Source: Nectonema munidae (taxonomy: Eukaryota; Nematomorpha; Nectonematoida; Nectonematidae). Taken from it: a stretch of 64,000 nt of DNA. This document shows positions 34,466-46,482 of the stretch, piece after piece. The number at the start of each line of letters is the position of its first letter. Position 1 is the first letter of the stretch. The position numbers and the translations under genes were made by a program. The notes under the pieces were generated by a model that was given only the letters and a program-made list of their open reading frames with translations, did not search any database and was not told the origin of the DNA. The stretch is from contig JAUIRK010000306.1 of the NCBI GenBank assembly GCA_030549495.1, positions 62,001-126,000 of the forward strand, given 5' to 3'.

Positions 34466-36894
34466 CACTGGTCAACAAATTTTTATTTTTTTTCTTTGGC
34501 AGACCATCTAGGAGTGTTTTCTGGGGTTTTGAAGGTCGCTGATTACGAATATAACATTGGTTTTGTCTGATTGGCTCTAGTTTAGAAGATACTGATAGCC
34601 TCAAATAAGCCTAAACTGCTAAAATTCTCCCTGAAATACTTCAATATAGAAGCAGTAAATAATAATATCAGAAAATACATAATAATTATTATGTATGTAG
34701 TGTTTTTAAAACAGTATTTAAGAATTTTCTTTTTAATTCTTTTCCTTTTTTATTCCAGAGTTGAAAATGAGTTCCAGAGAGAAAATGAGTTCTTCTAAAA
34801 GACGTTGTAGATATGAACCGGATGTCTTTTGTTACATCTGTGGACAGTATATGATGGCACAACAAAAGAGGAATATTACAGACTTTGTCAAGAGGGCGTA
34901 CAAAGCATACTTCGATATGAAACTAGGTGACCAAGATAAGTCTTGGGCCCCACATATGGTGTGCAAAACCTGTGTAGAAAGTCTCCGCGGTTGGACCAAT
35001 GGTAAGCTGAAGTTGAAGTTTGCTGTACCAATGGTGTGGAGAGAGCCCAAGAATCATTTTGATGACTGCTACTTCTGTATCAATGATATGACGGGGTTTA
35101 ACAAGCACAAGAAAGCAAATTGGCAGTATCCGAGCCTGGATTCTGCTATCCGTCCTGTTGGCACTCTGAGGATCTACCTGTGCCTGTTTTCACCAGTCTG
35201 CCTGAAATCGATGAAACCGAAGAGATTCCAGCTGATCTTTCAATATCAAGTGGTGATAGCTGTAGTGACTATGAAGAACCCTCAAATGGCCCTCAGCTTT
35301 TCAATCAATCTGAACTTAATGACCTAGTGCGAGACCTTTGTTTGTCGAAGGAGCAGTCTGAAGTTCTTGCATCACGACTCCAAGAGAAAAACATTCTTGA
35401 TTCTGGCACAAAAGTAACATACTATAGGACAAGGGAAGGCAGCTTGCTTCGTTTCTTTTCTAAAGAAGATGACCTGGTCTTTTGTAATGACGTTTCTGCA
35501 CTTCTTAACTGCATGGGGATCTCGTCATATGACCCAGCAGATTGGCGTCTCTTTATAGATAGCTCGAAATCAAGTCTAAAAGTTGTACTTTTGCATAATG
35601 GCAATAAGTTTGCTCCTGTACCAATTGGCCATTCTACCAAGATGAAAGAAGAGTATGATGGTATCCAATTTGTTCTTGAAAAACTAAATTACAACACTCA
35701 TAAATGGCTGATTTGTGTGGACTTGAAAATGGTGAATTTTCTGCTTGGTCAGCAAAGTGGGTACACAAAGTATCCCTGCTTTCTTTGTTTGTGGGATAGC
35801 AGAGCAAGAAACCAGCACTGGAGAAGGGAGAACTGGCCAGAACGAGAAAGTCTCGAAGTCGGCACAGCCAACGTCATCAATGAGCCTTTGGTACCCAGGG
35901 ATAGAATCATCTTCCCTCCATTGCACATAAAACTAGGGCTCATGAAGCAGTTTGTTAAGGCGTTGAACAAAGATGGGGATTGCTTCAAGTACATATGCAG
36001 GCAATTTCCAGGTCTTTCCATCGAAAAAGCTAAAGGTGGCATCTTCGATGGACCTCAGATTCGAACGCTCATGAGGGATTCTGACTTCACTAATCATATG
36101 AACAGGGTTGAGTTAAATGCTTGGGTGTCCTTCACAGATGTAGTGACAAACTTTTTGGGAAATCACAAAGCTGATAATTACAAGCAATTGGTCCGTAAGA
36201 TGCTTACTGCATACGAAAAACTAGGGGCAAATGTGAGCATTAAAGTTCATTTCTTGTTTAGCCACCTCGACAGATTTCCTGATAATCTTGGTGATTACAG
36301 TGAGGAGCAAGGGAGAGATTCCATCAAGACATCAAAACAATGGAAGAGAGGTATCAAGGCAAATGGGATGAGCACATGATGGCAGACTACTGCTGGAACC
36401 TTTTGAGAGACTGTCGAAAGTTGCTCACAAGCGAAAATCGTATAAACGTCAATTTCACTTTTGTGAATAAAATATTGTTTTGTGTGTTCATTGTAACTAA
36501 GAATCTAGTGTATAATAAATGCTTTGCATTAAAATTCAGTAAATTTTTAGCAAATTTTTTGTATATTCTCGAAATCTATGAAAAGTGTTCAGTTATTATA
36601 GGATAAATGAAATGATGTTATATCTAACTTAACTTGTTAGATTGAGATTTTACACTGTCTTTGTGGTTTTAGATTATCATAAAAATCAATATCTGACATT
36701 TTTGCACTATTTAGCCGTTTTTTGTACGTTTAGTTATGGTCGCGAATGGGTCATTTCAGACGAACGACCCCCCTGTGATATCTCCAAAACTAGAGCCAAC
36801 TTGAAAAAACAAATGTCAGATTCGGATTCAGCGCCCTTGAAAACCCCAGAAACCAGTCTCACTTTGCCTGCCAAAAATATTGTGTTGACCAGTG
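34466..36894 (+). mobile_element. TIR DNA transposon of an uncharacterised family (copy 1)
   Basis: The termini CACTGGTCAACA and TGTTGACCAGTG are inverted repeats, extended as imperfect TIRs of ~125 bp (about 34466-34596 and 36768-36894) sharing TTTCTGGGGTTTT, CGCTGA and TTGGCTCTAGTTT. TTA flanks both ends. Between them is one gene (34767-36470). A second copy at 61204-62076 ends in GTGTTGACCTGTG followed by TTA, so the terminus is conserved. The 3-bp duplication and CACTG start resemble CMC (CACTA/Chapaev-like) elements, but the protein is not one I can place in a named superfamily. Confidence 0.8.
34767..36470 (+). pseudogene. putative transposase of the CACTGGTCAACA family, frameshifted
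   Basis: It starts at ATG 34767 (MSSREKMSSSKRRCRYEPDV), after an acceptor-like TTTTTTATTCCAG. The N-terminus has CxxC pairs (CYIC, CKTC, CYFC), a likely zinc-binding DNA-binding domain. The core has WRLFIDSSKSSLKVVLLHNG, KWLICVDLKMVNFLLGQQ, YTKYPCFLCLWDSR and PPLHIKLGLMKQFVKAL. This protein family is common in arthropod and cnidarian gene sets as an uncharacterised protein. Candidate acidic triad: D at 35558, D at 35720 and an E in the EEQGER block near 36300 (inference). Frames shift near 35160, at a G run near 36310 (one G short compared with the second copy) and probably near 36413. It ends at TAA 36468-36470 within AATAAA. Confidence 0.75.
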
Positions 36895-36897
36895 TTA

Positions 36898-38600
36898 TTC
36901 AGAGAATCTGATTTTTGTGGTTCTCTAGATCTGATTTTGATTTCGGGTTTTTAAAAATGATTATGATTACCATACTAGAAATTTATATTATTCTGATTAT
37001 GAATATAATTATAATCCAAATGTGCCCAAACTCTAGTTCTAATGTTATTTAATTTCCATGAAATAAACTTTGGAAGGTAAGCCCAAAAATATAATATCCA
37101 ATGATAAGGTGGTCGCGTAATAGAGAAATCCTTAAGTCAGGAAAAATTATGAAAAATAGAATGGAAGAGATTATTTTCATGGGTAATGGAGTGCTATATA
37201 AATAACATAAATCATTTTTTAATACAAATATCTTTATGAGAAGGCGGATTATTATTTGTTGCAGTAATTCGTATAAAAGAAGCAGCAACTGCTGTTATTT
37301 CAATTTACATTCAAGCTGCATACAAACAGCATCAAATTTTGCGTATTGGAAATATGCAAATTAAATTAAGAAATGTAAATTATGTGTTCAAGAAATTTTA
37401 CGAATTACTTGCAAAGCGTGGTCTTACATTTCGCCAATCGCTGGGGAAACGGGCCATTTAGATTTAGAGCCATTGATTCTCAGCCGAAGCACTGATTGGA
37501 ACGCATTAAATAATTTACCCCTTGTGAATCTCTTTGTTTTTAATAGAATTTCAAATGCAATCATTTTATTTTTTTTACGCAAAACGTCCAACATTTTCAA
37601 AGAATAATACACGAAGTTTAAAATTTTATAAATGCTGTTATATTTTTATGATTTGCAAGTGCCCTATATTTCTATGTGAGGGTAGTAGAATCGAAAATTA
37701 TAGATCGGTTTATTAACATAAACATTTTTCAGAACTTCTTAATACCAGTCTTATACTTTATAATATTCAATCATATAAGAAGACTGGTCTATATCACTTC
37801 ACCAACAAATTGCACTTTAAAAAGTCGTTAACTCTTTAGAATTGAATTGTACATATTCTCCTAACTTTTTTAATAACCTTGCTGAAATTACTTTAATATT
37901 TTGAAATAATATAAAAGTTATTGAATAGATTTGAAAAATAATAAAATATTTTAATTATATAGAAATAAACACCATTAAAAATATTGGTCTATTTGGAATA
38001 ATAATTAGTTGTAAATTTCGGTTTCAAAAAAACCTATCAAAACCGTTATTTTAGATTATCAAAACCGCTTAAAACAGGCTTTTTATAGGCGATTTTCAAC
38101 ACTAGAAGGTAGCATGTTCTCACGTGGTTGAATTTTATAGAGGAGAGGAGAGGGGAATTTTTCTAAAGCAGAAGAAAGTTAAAATTGACATTTTTATGAG
38201 GACATGATGAAAAGTTTGAATTATTATGTAACATAAACTTTCATCAGACTAGGGCTAACTTTAGTATTTGCTATCGTAACACGGAAAGAGGGGCAACATT
38301 ACCGTACATGTTTGTTGAAACCTTAATCCCTTTCAAATGAATTTGGCCAATCATCACTCAACGTGGCGTCTAAATAAAGGCTAAGTTGAGGTGGCTAGTA
38401 AAAATTTTAATTAAATCTTTTGCCGAAACTGGTTAGCATAAAATTATCAGTCTCTTAAAATTACCTCAATAAATTTTACAATTTTATTTGTTTACTACAT
38501 TTATTTGTTCGGTTTAAAATACGATGACAAAACTGTTAAGTTAAAAATTAGAAAACATAAATCAGCATTCATCTCTAAGTTTCAAAAGCTTGGTTTATTC
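36898..38600. other. noncoding DNA
   Basis: No supportable gene. Sequence is AT-rich with only short open frames. Confidence 0.35.
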
Positions 38601-39766
38601 TTAATGTGTCAGAACTGTTCTTATTTATAGAGCTCAGAATTGGGACAAATGAGATGAGAATGTTGTGAGCAAATCAAGGAAGTCTTAGAATCAAGTTATG
38701 CTACAAGGGTTAACCCTCGCATGGTTGGAAAATTTTATTAGAGGGCCGCGGAGGCCCATTTTCAATTTTCTTGAAAAAAAATATAAAAAATTTACACTAA
38801 AGTACACAATGGCTTATGTTTTGTAAATTTTCCATAAGCTTTCCATAGTGAAAAGGCCAAGAAATAGTGATGTTAGGCTTTCTTGTTTTCTTAACGCTAT
38901 CTAACTTTTGATGTTTTCAATTCTCAATAAATTTTAATTCTTTCACTTGTACTTCTAAATTTGGAAAACATCAGTAATAAAATGTTAGGTCATATAATAT
39001 CTTTGTAATTACCTAAAGTAATTAGTAAGGTAAAGAGTTTAGAACATTGTGTTCACTTCCGATCATCCACAAAACAAACATTTTGAAAAATAACAGAGAA
39101 GTTCAAAAAAGATGCAAAGTATAATAACGACAAATACGTGTCGTAGATAAGGTTCACTTCAAATGAAGAATAATAAATAACTTCAAGATTCATAACCTTG
39201 AAAGCTCCAAACAGATTGTTTTAGCCGTGATTTCTTTTCTCATATTCATCCCTTCTGTAACAACTTTTTTCATTGATTTCAAATACAATGAGAAAACTGT
39301 GTTGTGTGTGTATACGTGCTTGCATGCTGGCACGTGTTTACACCACGAGTTCCGAATAAAATTATGTGTTTACATTTACGTTACTGGTGCCGAATAAACT
39401 TATGTGTTTTCATCCACCTCACCAGTGTCGTAAAACCTATCTGTTTATATTTACGTCGCTTGTGTCAAATAAACCTAATTTTTTCATTCGTCTATACTCG
39501 TCTCACCTTGAAAGCCTCAACAATTTCAATTTTTTGATTTGATTTCTCTAAAAGTGTATCGGTATCTCTTACTTGCTTGACATTCAACTACGAGCCGCGG
39601 AAAATTACGATTCCACCAGCCAATTGTTTTTGTTTTCTAATCACAAGATTCATCCAATTCTTCCTGCACCAAGTTTTGATACCTCATGACTTCTGAAGAC
39701 TGGATCTCGGAGAGTGGCGTCATATATTTCACTAAGGAAAGTCTCCCTACATCAAGTTGAGGTAGA

Positions 39767-41715
39767 AGTCGAAGCATAAATTTACGCAATGTTAAGAGAG
39801 TACCTCCTGGTCCCAAAAATCAATCTAAAAGACTATCATCTCCAGAAAAAATTTGGAGCCTTTTTTTCACTACGGAACATCTAAGTGAAATTTTCACAAA
39901 GGCGCAGAATTATATGAAGTATAAGGAGCAATTTATGGATCCAAATCATCAAATCAGCAAATTTTCTTCAAGTTTTACTATTGATGTACTACTTCTTGGA
40001 TATTTTGTTTCATTGTATTGGCTTGGTCTTTCAAAAGATCAAAGAATACCATATGATGATATCTATAAACCCCTTATAGGATCTCCATTTGTCAAAAGCA
40101 CTTTGTCTAAAGATGAAATAAAGTATTGTACTCGATTTATTCGATTCGATGATCCATTAGTAAGAGATACTTCTTCTGATAGAATAAAGGCAGTACGTCT
40201 CCTAAACGATCATTTTTTCAAAGTTTTCCACAAGTAATTCTTTTTTTTGGTATGCATATTTGTCTTTTATAGTTTGCCTCCCTGTAAAATAGTGATAGAG
40301 TTTTTGAGTTGTCTGTTATTAGTAAATGTGTTTCTTTGTGTGTAGAGTGTATTGTTTCGTCTGTGCGTCTGTGTGTGTGTAGATATGTGTGTGTGTATAT
40401 ATATGTGTGTGTACATGTGTGTGTGTGTGTGTGTACATGTGTGTGTACATATGTGTATGTGTATGTGTGTACATATGTGTATGTATGTGCATGTGTGTGT
40501 ATGTATGTAGTACGTGTTTGTATCTGTGTACGTTGTGTGTATATATGTGCATGTGTGTGTATGTATGTACGTCTGTGCATGTGTGTGTGTGTGTGTACGT
40601 CTGTGCATGGGTGTATGTATGCACGTGTATACGTCTGTTTGTATGTACGTCTGTGTACCAGTCTTTTTCATTACTCTAATTATGTTTCAGATATTGGAAC
40701 GTTAAAGATTATGTTTGTGTAGATGAACAATTGCTAAAATACCGTGGAAACTGTCCTATTACAATATATGACCCCAGTAAATCAGGAAAGTATGGGATAA
40801 AGTTCTACCATTTGAACGATGCATGGAGTTTTTATGTTCTTTCGCCTGAGATATATTATTCTTCACATTCACAAGAAAACTATTTTGGTGGTGATGCAAT
40901 CGTGAAAAGATTATGCGAAAATGCAAAACTTGCTAGGGGTGCTGGGATTGTCGTCGATCGATTTTTCATGTCCCATGATCTGTGCGTTTGGGGTAAAAGT
41001 AAATCATGGTCGGTAGTGGGTACATGCACAGAGATGAGAAGATTTACCCCTCCTGCAATGAAGAAACAAAATTTGAAAAAAAGAAAAATGAAAGAATGTG
41101 AATCTTTTACGCTCTTCACAGAAACTGTAAGCTTGATCGCTTACGTTCCAACCAGACACGCCTCTCATAATTTCAAAGCTGTTTATGTAATGTCGAGTCA
41201 ACACTACTCAAATATTCAGTTTATGGGCTCGAAAAATAAACCGAAATCTATGCTTACATACAACAAGTATAAGTGTGGGGTCGATAAAGCAAATCAAATG
41301 GTGAACATGTATTCTACATATCGAACAAACTTCAGATGGCCAATGGTTATATTTTCAAATTATCTCGATATGGCTGGACTCAACACTTATATTATTATGA
41401 GAGCGAATTGTCCTGATGAATATAATTCGAAAGAAGGCGGCACAAAACAAGTTTTGCGCAGATTAGCATTCAGTCTTGCAGAAACATCAATGAAAATTAG
41501 AGTACAGAGCAATCAAATACCTCAAGAAGTAAGACTTCATACTACAATCCTATGGTTTTGTAAAAGAACAAAGTGATTCTTCCTCAGAAAGTCCAAAAAG
41601 AAAGACTTGTTTTTCTTACAACTGTAAAAGTAGAATTTTCCAAACATGCGACAAGTGTCATCAAAATGTCTGCAACAAGCACGCAAAGAAAGTTTGCCTA
41701 AGCTGTTTTCCATAA
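39767..41715 (+). pseudogene. pB3 piggyBac transposase with probable intron
   Basis: Exon 1 (about 39767-40233) encodes SPEKIWSLFFTTEHLSEIF and IPYDDIYKPLIGSPF. GT at 40234 and TTTCAG at 40690 define an intron of 457 bp, largely TG microsatellite; removing it joins FFKVFHK to YWNVKDYVCVDEQLLKYRGN in frame, creating the first catalytic motif (VDEQ). The second (VVDRFFMSHDL) and third (KCGVDKANQM) motifs follow. The frame closes at 41576, but the Cys-rich tail (CFSYNC, CDKCHQNVCNKHAKKVCLSC) continues one frame over to 41715, so there is one frameshift near 41545. A genuine start codon upstream was not settled. Otherwise the gene is well preserved. Confidence 0.8.
40330..40660. repeat. TG/CA-rich microsatellite inside the pB3 intron
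   Basis: About 330 bp of TGTG mixed with TATG, TACG and TGTC steps. It yields open frames on both strands (Cys/Val/Tyr-rich; Thr/His-rich), all artefacts of the repeat. Confidence 0.9.
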
Positions 41716-42000
41716 TTTTAATTCAAAAATTGAATAAAAATTGTGCTTTATTGAAATAAAACTTTTAAATACACTATTTGTTTTCATGTCGAAATAGGTA
41801 AGTTTCACTATGTAAAAAGCACGCGTATTTAAAAAAAATATTTCAAACTATTTGTCCCAATTTTTCCAAAAAACTATGATAAACCATCTGAATGAAGTTT
41901 TCAGAGTCCCTAAGCTGAAGAAAACAGTGGATATGGGACTCATTTAACGTTTCTTTATTAGTCAAAGGCCGCAGCGGCCTTATTTAACCATGCGAGGGTA

Positions 42001-42117
42001 GGTAGACCCAAATTAATATGGACGGAAAACATAAAGAAAGATATGGAAAGTTTAGGGCTTATATTAGCTGATGAAAAAGACAGATTGTATTGGAGACAGA
42101 AAAGTCAGTTATCTTGA
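42001..42117 (+). pseudogene. LINE ORF2 C-terminal tail fragment
   Basis: The 38 codons from GGT 42001 to TGA 42115 read GRPKLIWTENIKKDMESLGL and end DRLYWRQKSQLS, the common C-terminal signature of animal LINE ORF2s (GRPxxRW..xIKxDMxxLGL...DRxxWR). It begins immediately at the right end of pB3; the sequence left of pB3 (about 38625-38709) may be the preceding part, implying pB3 jumped into a LINE relic. Confidence 0.6.
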
Positions 42118-42949
42118 CACATCTTGGTTCTTCTTGGCTAATCAAGGCATTAAAATGGAATGATGACGATGAAATGCGCATATATTTCGAAATACCTGAT
42201 TAATTTATAAAGTCTTTAAGCCAACATATAAGAAATTTAGTTTGAATATTCATAAATTGGTTATAAGCAACTTTTCTATAAGCACATATGCATTCATTTT
42301 AGGTGTATAAGTTATTTTAATTATATACAAAAATATAGGCGTGTTCTCTAATTCAAACCAAAATCTATGTGAGGCTTTTGTTAAATATTCATTATTCTTA
42401 GTAAACAAAATATTTCGCTTTGATTGGTCAGATAAAGGATACGCAAGGATTAGAATCCTACAAGTAACAAAGGCGTAAAAGTAAAAGTACCTTGTGTCTA
42501 AAGAAATACAGATATTCCCGACAATTGAACGGAAACTAAAGTAAAAAAGCAAGTTAAGACGTCGAAAGGAAAATACTTAAAAGAATACGGGATATTTAAC
42601 GATCCATTGAATGAGGCGAATGTTACTCTTATTGTCATTTTTTAGGATGAAAATGTCAGAAGTAGAAGAATCCCATTTTTTCCTGTATTCTAGGTCATTC
42701 TAGAAAAAAAATATTCGTATTAAAATCCTATCTTGCTTTATTTATTCGACAAAAATGCAACATACCTAGGTATAGTCATACTTAAACACTGATAGAGGGA
42801 ATAAACTACGGCTAAAAACTGAGGCGAAAATTTTTATACCCTCTTAATTTGTTAGTATAATTTTTTTATATTCATTAATATAATTTCAATTTACCGAATG
42901 AAGAGAGGAAGTGGCGCTGAGTCAATGAATAAAAGGCGTGGAACAAATA
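42118..42949. other. noncoding DNA
   Basis: No feature recognised. The minus-strand frame 42250-42552 has no domain and looks accidental. Confidence 0.35.
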
Positions 42950-43238
42950 AAAGATAATCGAAAAACAGTAAAATGTCTTAATTCAAAAGGTGTAAGATAA
43001 ATTTTATACCACGTCTATCATATAAGTATCATATTCACACAACTTCATATATACTCATCTCGCTCCATTTTGTTGGAAAAAGTTTTTCTTTACACATTTT
43101 ACTTAATCCCACAACTCATCACTCCTCTTCTTCGGTTGGGGAGGTATAGATCTATTGATGACAGGAGCGGTCAAAAATTTATCTTACACTAACCCTTGAA
43201 TGAGACTTTTTACTGTTTTCTATTGCCTTTTACATAAT
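42950..43238. mobile_element. MITE with ~60-bp inverted repeats
   Basis: AAAAACAGTAAAATGTC and GTGTAAGATAAATTTTA on the left (about 42961-43010) are mirrored by AAAATTTATCTTACACTAAC and GACTTTTTACTGTTTTCTAT on the right (about 43182-43230). The interior (~170 bp) is noncoding. No target duplication was fixed; family unknown. Confidence 0.6.
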
Positions 43239-43239
43239 G

Positions 43240-44195
43240 GACATAAATAATAATTGAACAAAAAAATAAATTTAATTACACTAAAATGATCCACTCCCCC
43301 GCCCCAATGGCCAAGATATGACAGCTGAATTGGTTACTGGGCTGATATAAAAAGCGAAAAATAAACACGTTTTATTGATGATAAAATTAATTATAAGAGT
43401 AAGTAATGGGACTTATCTTTTTCTAGGTGTATGTATATCATTATTATTAAAAAAATACATTAATTAATAATAATTATTATTAATATATTATAATTAATTA
43501 ATAATTATTAATATTATTAATATAATAAATTATTTAATATTTACATTAATAAATAATAATAATTAATTAATAAGTTATTAATCTCTTAATAACGTTACTG
43601 TTAAAATAAAACTCGGCTTTTAAAGAATTATAACGTTTGTTGTTCATCTTTCAATCTTTTTAATACTTCAAATTTATTGCTGAGAAATAGAAAAAACTAC
43701 TAAATATTTTCAAATAGTAACTGCAACTCTAAATTCATCTACCTTTCACCCCCCGTAAAAATTTCTTTGTGTGGGTGGGTACCCCCGGGAACCAGCGTTT
43801 GCGTGTGCCCCCATTACCACGTACTTGGCCGCACCACGGAGTACTCCAGTGCCTATAGTCCAAGCATTTATTGCAAAAATTTATTTCGGCATGCATTGGC
43901 GTCAAAGACTCTACCACTAATTCTGAAAATCTTCTCTACTTGCATGAAAGTAGTTAAATTTTACATTGTCAAAGATCACTCCACAGTTTCCTCTTCTTAT
44001 TCAAGCCAAATAACAACAACCGTATCACTGAAATGAACTTCTGAGCAAAATTAAAGTTTTTGTCTTGTTTAATTTGCACAAGATGATTGTATTTCAGTTT
44101 TCAGATTGTTTGCTTTATCATACTTTGTGCATGTCATGCACTATATGAGATTTAATAAAGTACATTCATTGCATGCAATGTTATGTTTATTTACA
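43240..44195. other. noncoding DNA with an AT-only block
   Basis: 43438-43580 is almost pure TAAT/ATTA low-complexity sequence. 43745-43860 is GC-richer (contains GGGTACCCCCGGGAACC) but has no gene I can name. Confidence 0.4.
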
Positions 44196-44272
44196 TTTCC
44201 CTAGGAAAGGGCTCCATAACTTCCACCAGATTCTCAAAGGGGTCCGTGACTCAAAAAAGTTAAGAACTCTTA
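44196..44272 (-). mobile_element. half of a hAT MITE
   Basis: Read on the minus strand, AGTAAGAGTTCTTAACTTTTTT then GAGTCACGGACCCCTTTGAG and TGGAAGTTATGGAGCCCTTT is the end of a widespread hAT MITE type (CAGTGGTTCTTAACC... GGACCCCTTTGAGAATCTG). The other end is not visible upstream. The exact terminus has decayed. Confidence 0.6.
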
Positions 44273-44280
44273 CTCTAAAT

Positions 44281-44517
44281 CAGGGGTAGGCAAAGTGGTC
44301 GATAACAGATCTTAAGGGGTCGATAAGATAGACTATGCTTTTTTTACTTTATAGTAGTAATAAATCTCCTTTTTCTTTTAAAACATAGCTTAGGACATTG
44401 TATAGTATAGGATATATGAAACATTGTTGGTTTGTATTTTTCTCTTAATTGTTGGACGTTGAGTAATGCTTTTATGAATAAAGGGGTCAATGGGTAAAAA
44501 AAGTTTGCCGATCCCTG
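44281..44517. mobile_element. hAT MITE with perfect 8-bp duplication
   Basis: CAGGGGTAGGCAAA and, inverted, TTTGCCGATCCCTG are hAT-type termini. CTCTAAAT lies directly outside both (44273-44280 and 44518-44525). The 237-bp interior is noncoding and contains GGGGTCGATAAG near the left and GGGGTCAATGGG near the right. Confidence 0.88.
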
Positions 44518-44929
44518 CTCTAAATGAACTAACAAATAATATTAATTTGAAATGGCTTGATTGACTGAAACGACTGTTATTTTGTTTAAAGTTCTTAACA
44601 AGATGAAAACGATGGCTTTTCATTACAAGATTAAATGGAAACTACATAGAAAAGAGCATGACAATGCTTTATATAAAAGCATACCCAATACTGCTATTCC
44701 AATTTCTTGGAAAATGAGCATTCAAATTTTTCAGAAAATTGAAACCTACTTTTTGAAGTTCAATATTTTTTAAAAAACTATTTATATCAGAGACATACAT
44801 CTTAAAGGAAAGGGGCAACAATCCTTCAATAATTTAAGCCTGTGAAAGTTTTAGCTTCTAATTGTTTATTTTTTGTGACAAATTTTATTTTTAATTGAGA
44901 ATAGCTTACACTTCTATAAATATCGAAAA

Positions 44930-45206
44930 CAGTGGAACTTCAATTTGCAAACTTAATTCGATCGATAAAACTGTTCGTTTCCATAAATGTTCATGAACCG
45001 AGAAGGCTTTTCTCATTTTAATGTAAATTATTATCGGCATTAAATATAATATTTAAATTATTAACTTGTTACATTTAAAATATCTTACTGACCCCATAGA
45101 AAATGAAGCAAGGATAAAGAAGTATAAAAAGATAAAGGTATAAAATTCGTGAGATGAGACAAAATTTGTTGGTAGATCGAGTTGTTCGTGAACCGAGGTT
45201 ACACTG
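44930..45206. mobile_element. pogo/mariner-like MITE
   Basis: CAGTGGAACTTC at the left and GAACCGAGGTTACACTG at the right (reverse complement CAGTGTAACCTCGGTTC) are inverted; TGTTCRTGAACCGAG is also present internally at both sides. TA follows the right end, but the left TA has been lost. 277 bp, no coding capacity. Confidence 0.6.
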
Positions 45207-45271
45207 TACCTGCTATGCTGAGAAAATAGGATAGCAAATGTTTATATGCAATAATTTGATTAACATATCGT

Positions 45272-45345
45272 GAGAAGGTAGTATGATGGCATTGAACTTG
45301 AACTCGTAACAGGAGACTTCGGTTCTAGTCATGGTTTGGATATGA
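45272..45345 (+). repeat. possible tRNA-derived SINE head
   Basis: TAGTATGATGG resembles an A box and CGGTTCTAGTCATGG a degenerate B box, 30-odd bases apart as in tRNAs. It does not fold as a tRNA gene by eye and has no second copy here. Confidence 0.3.
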
Positions 45346-46280
45346 ATGGGAAATTTTAAAATATATGAAAAAATAGCTAAATTTCATGTGATTTTTAGAA
45401 AAAAAATAATTTAATTAAACAAGCATTATATTATTCACTGATCTAATAGCGTGAAAGTCGATAAGTAAAAAATGAAACCTGCGTTTGGAAGAAGGACCAT
45501 GCAGAAACATCTTTAAAATATCCCTGAACTTAACGAAGTCTACATTTTAGAATGAAAAAGCGATAAATCACCAAAAAATGAAGGACAAACTTTTATACTC
45601 GTAGGCGTTATGAACTTTATTAAATCTTCGCTTCACAGTGAAATCTGGGAACTTGTACGTTAGAATCCATTCTTGATTCTCGCTTTCTTTTTCACCTCCA
45701 AGGGGTCTGAATATTTTTTTGTTAGGATCATTTTCAAAATCGTTCTTGCAACCGAATTCCCTTTCAAATTCCTGGATTTTTCTTTTCAAAATAAAATAAT
45801 ACAAGTATTAAATTCAAAGAAACAAATTTTATTGATAAATATTTAATCAAGTATTGAACCAAATTATTTTAAAATGAAAAGATTGTTAACAAAAATTAAA
45901 AAAGTTTTCATAAAACTGAATTGAAATTGTTTAACGTGTATAAAATAACTTAAGCTTAAGAGCACTTTATCAGAGAATGTCGCAATCACAACGATTTTTT
46001 TAAGTTTATGACGAGAAGAGCATTATATCAATGAAGCCAATTTTTTACGAACTTTTCTAAGTTGTTTTTAATGTTCTAAAGTTTAAGTTGAGAATAGTCC
46101 TCTATATTCCTAGAGTTTATGTGGTAGTCAAAGAGGTATATAAAAATTAATTATTTTCTATAATGAATAAAAAGTTTGAGCATGTACGTACACCTATTTA
46201 CCATAAAAGTCACATTTCCGTTTGGGATACATATATAATTTACGCTCGGCAAAAATATAACAAAAATTTGTGCTCGGAAA

Positions 46281-46482
46281 GCAAGGCTGGGGAGTCGGAG
46301 GGGAAATATGCGACTCGACTCCTAGTACTTATAAAGCAACACACACTCCCCGTCTTCTGACTTTGACTAAAAAAGGACACTCTTATGCTTATAAAAATAA
46401 ACTTTTTTTTCTTTATTTAAAATACTTAAAAAAACGACCTCGGCTCCTAAATTTTATTAGATACCGACTCCAATCTCTTTAA
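46281..46482. mobile_element. candidate hAT-like MITE, degenerate
   Basis: AAGGCTGGGGAGTCGGAG on the left and, inverted, AAAGAGATTGGAGTCGGTAT on the right resemble the GGCTGTGGAGTCGGAG termini of a hAT-type repeat. The flanks 45346-46280 contain nothing recognisable. Confidence 0.4.

Larger units (their letters stand above)
38714..41998 (+). mobile_element. piggyBac transposon (pB3), both ends present
   Basis: Both ends carry the perfect 13-bp TIR CCCTCGCATGGTT (38714 plus strand; complement ending 41998). TTAA precedes the left end (38710-38713); the right flank reads TAGG, so that copy of the duplication has decayed. Just inside each end is a GC-rich palindrome: GGGCCGCGGAGGCCC (38752 region) and AGGCCGCAGCGGCCT (41967 region). 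The transposase is on the plus strand and carries a probable intron. The unusually long left side (about 1.05 kb before coding) is AT-rich noncoding sequence. Confidence 0.88.

Noticed and set aside
35422-36042. Minus-strand ORFs overlapping the 34-kb transposase
   Set aside because: Shadows of the real plus-strand frame, which alone shows conserved motifs shared with copy 2.
40218-40722. Long Cys/Val/Tyr-rich and Thr/His-rich ORFs
   Set aside because: Products of the TG/CA microsatellite in the pB3 intron.
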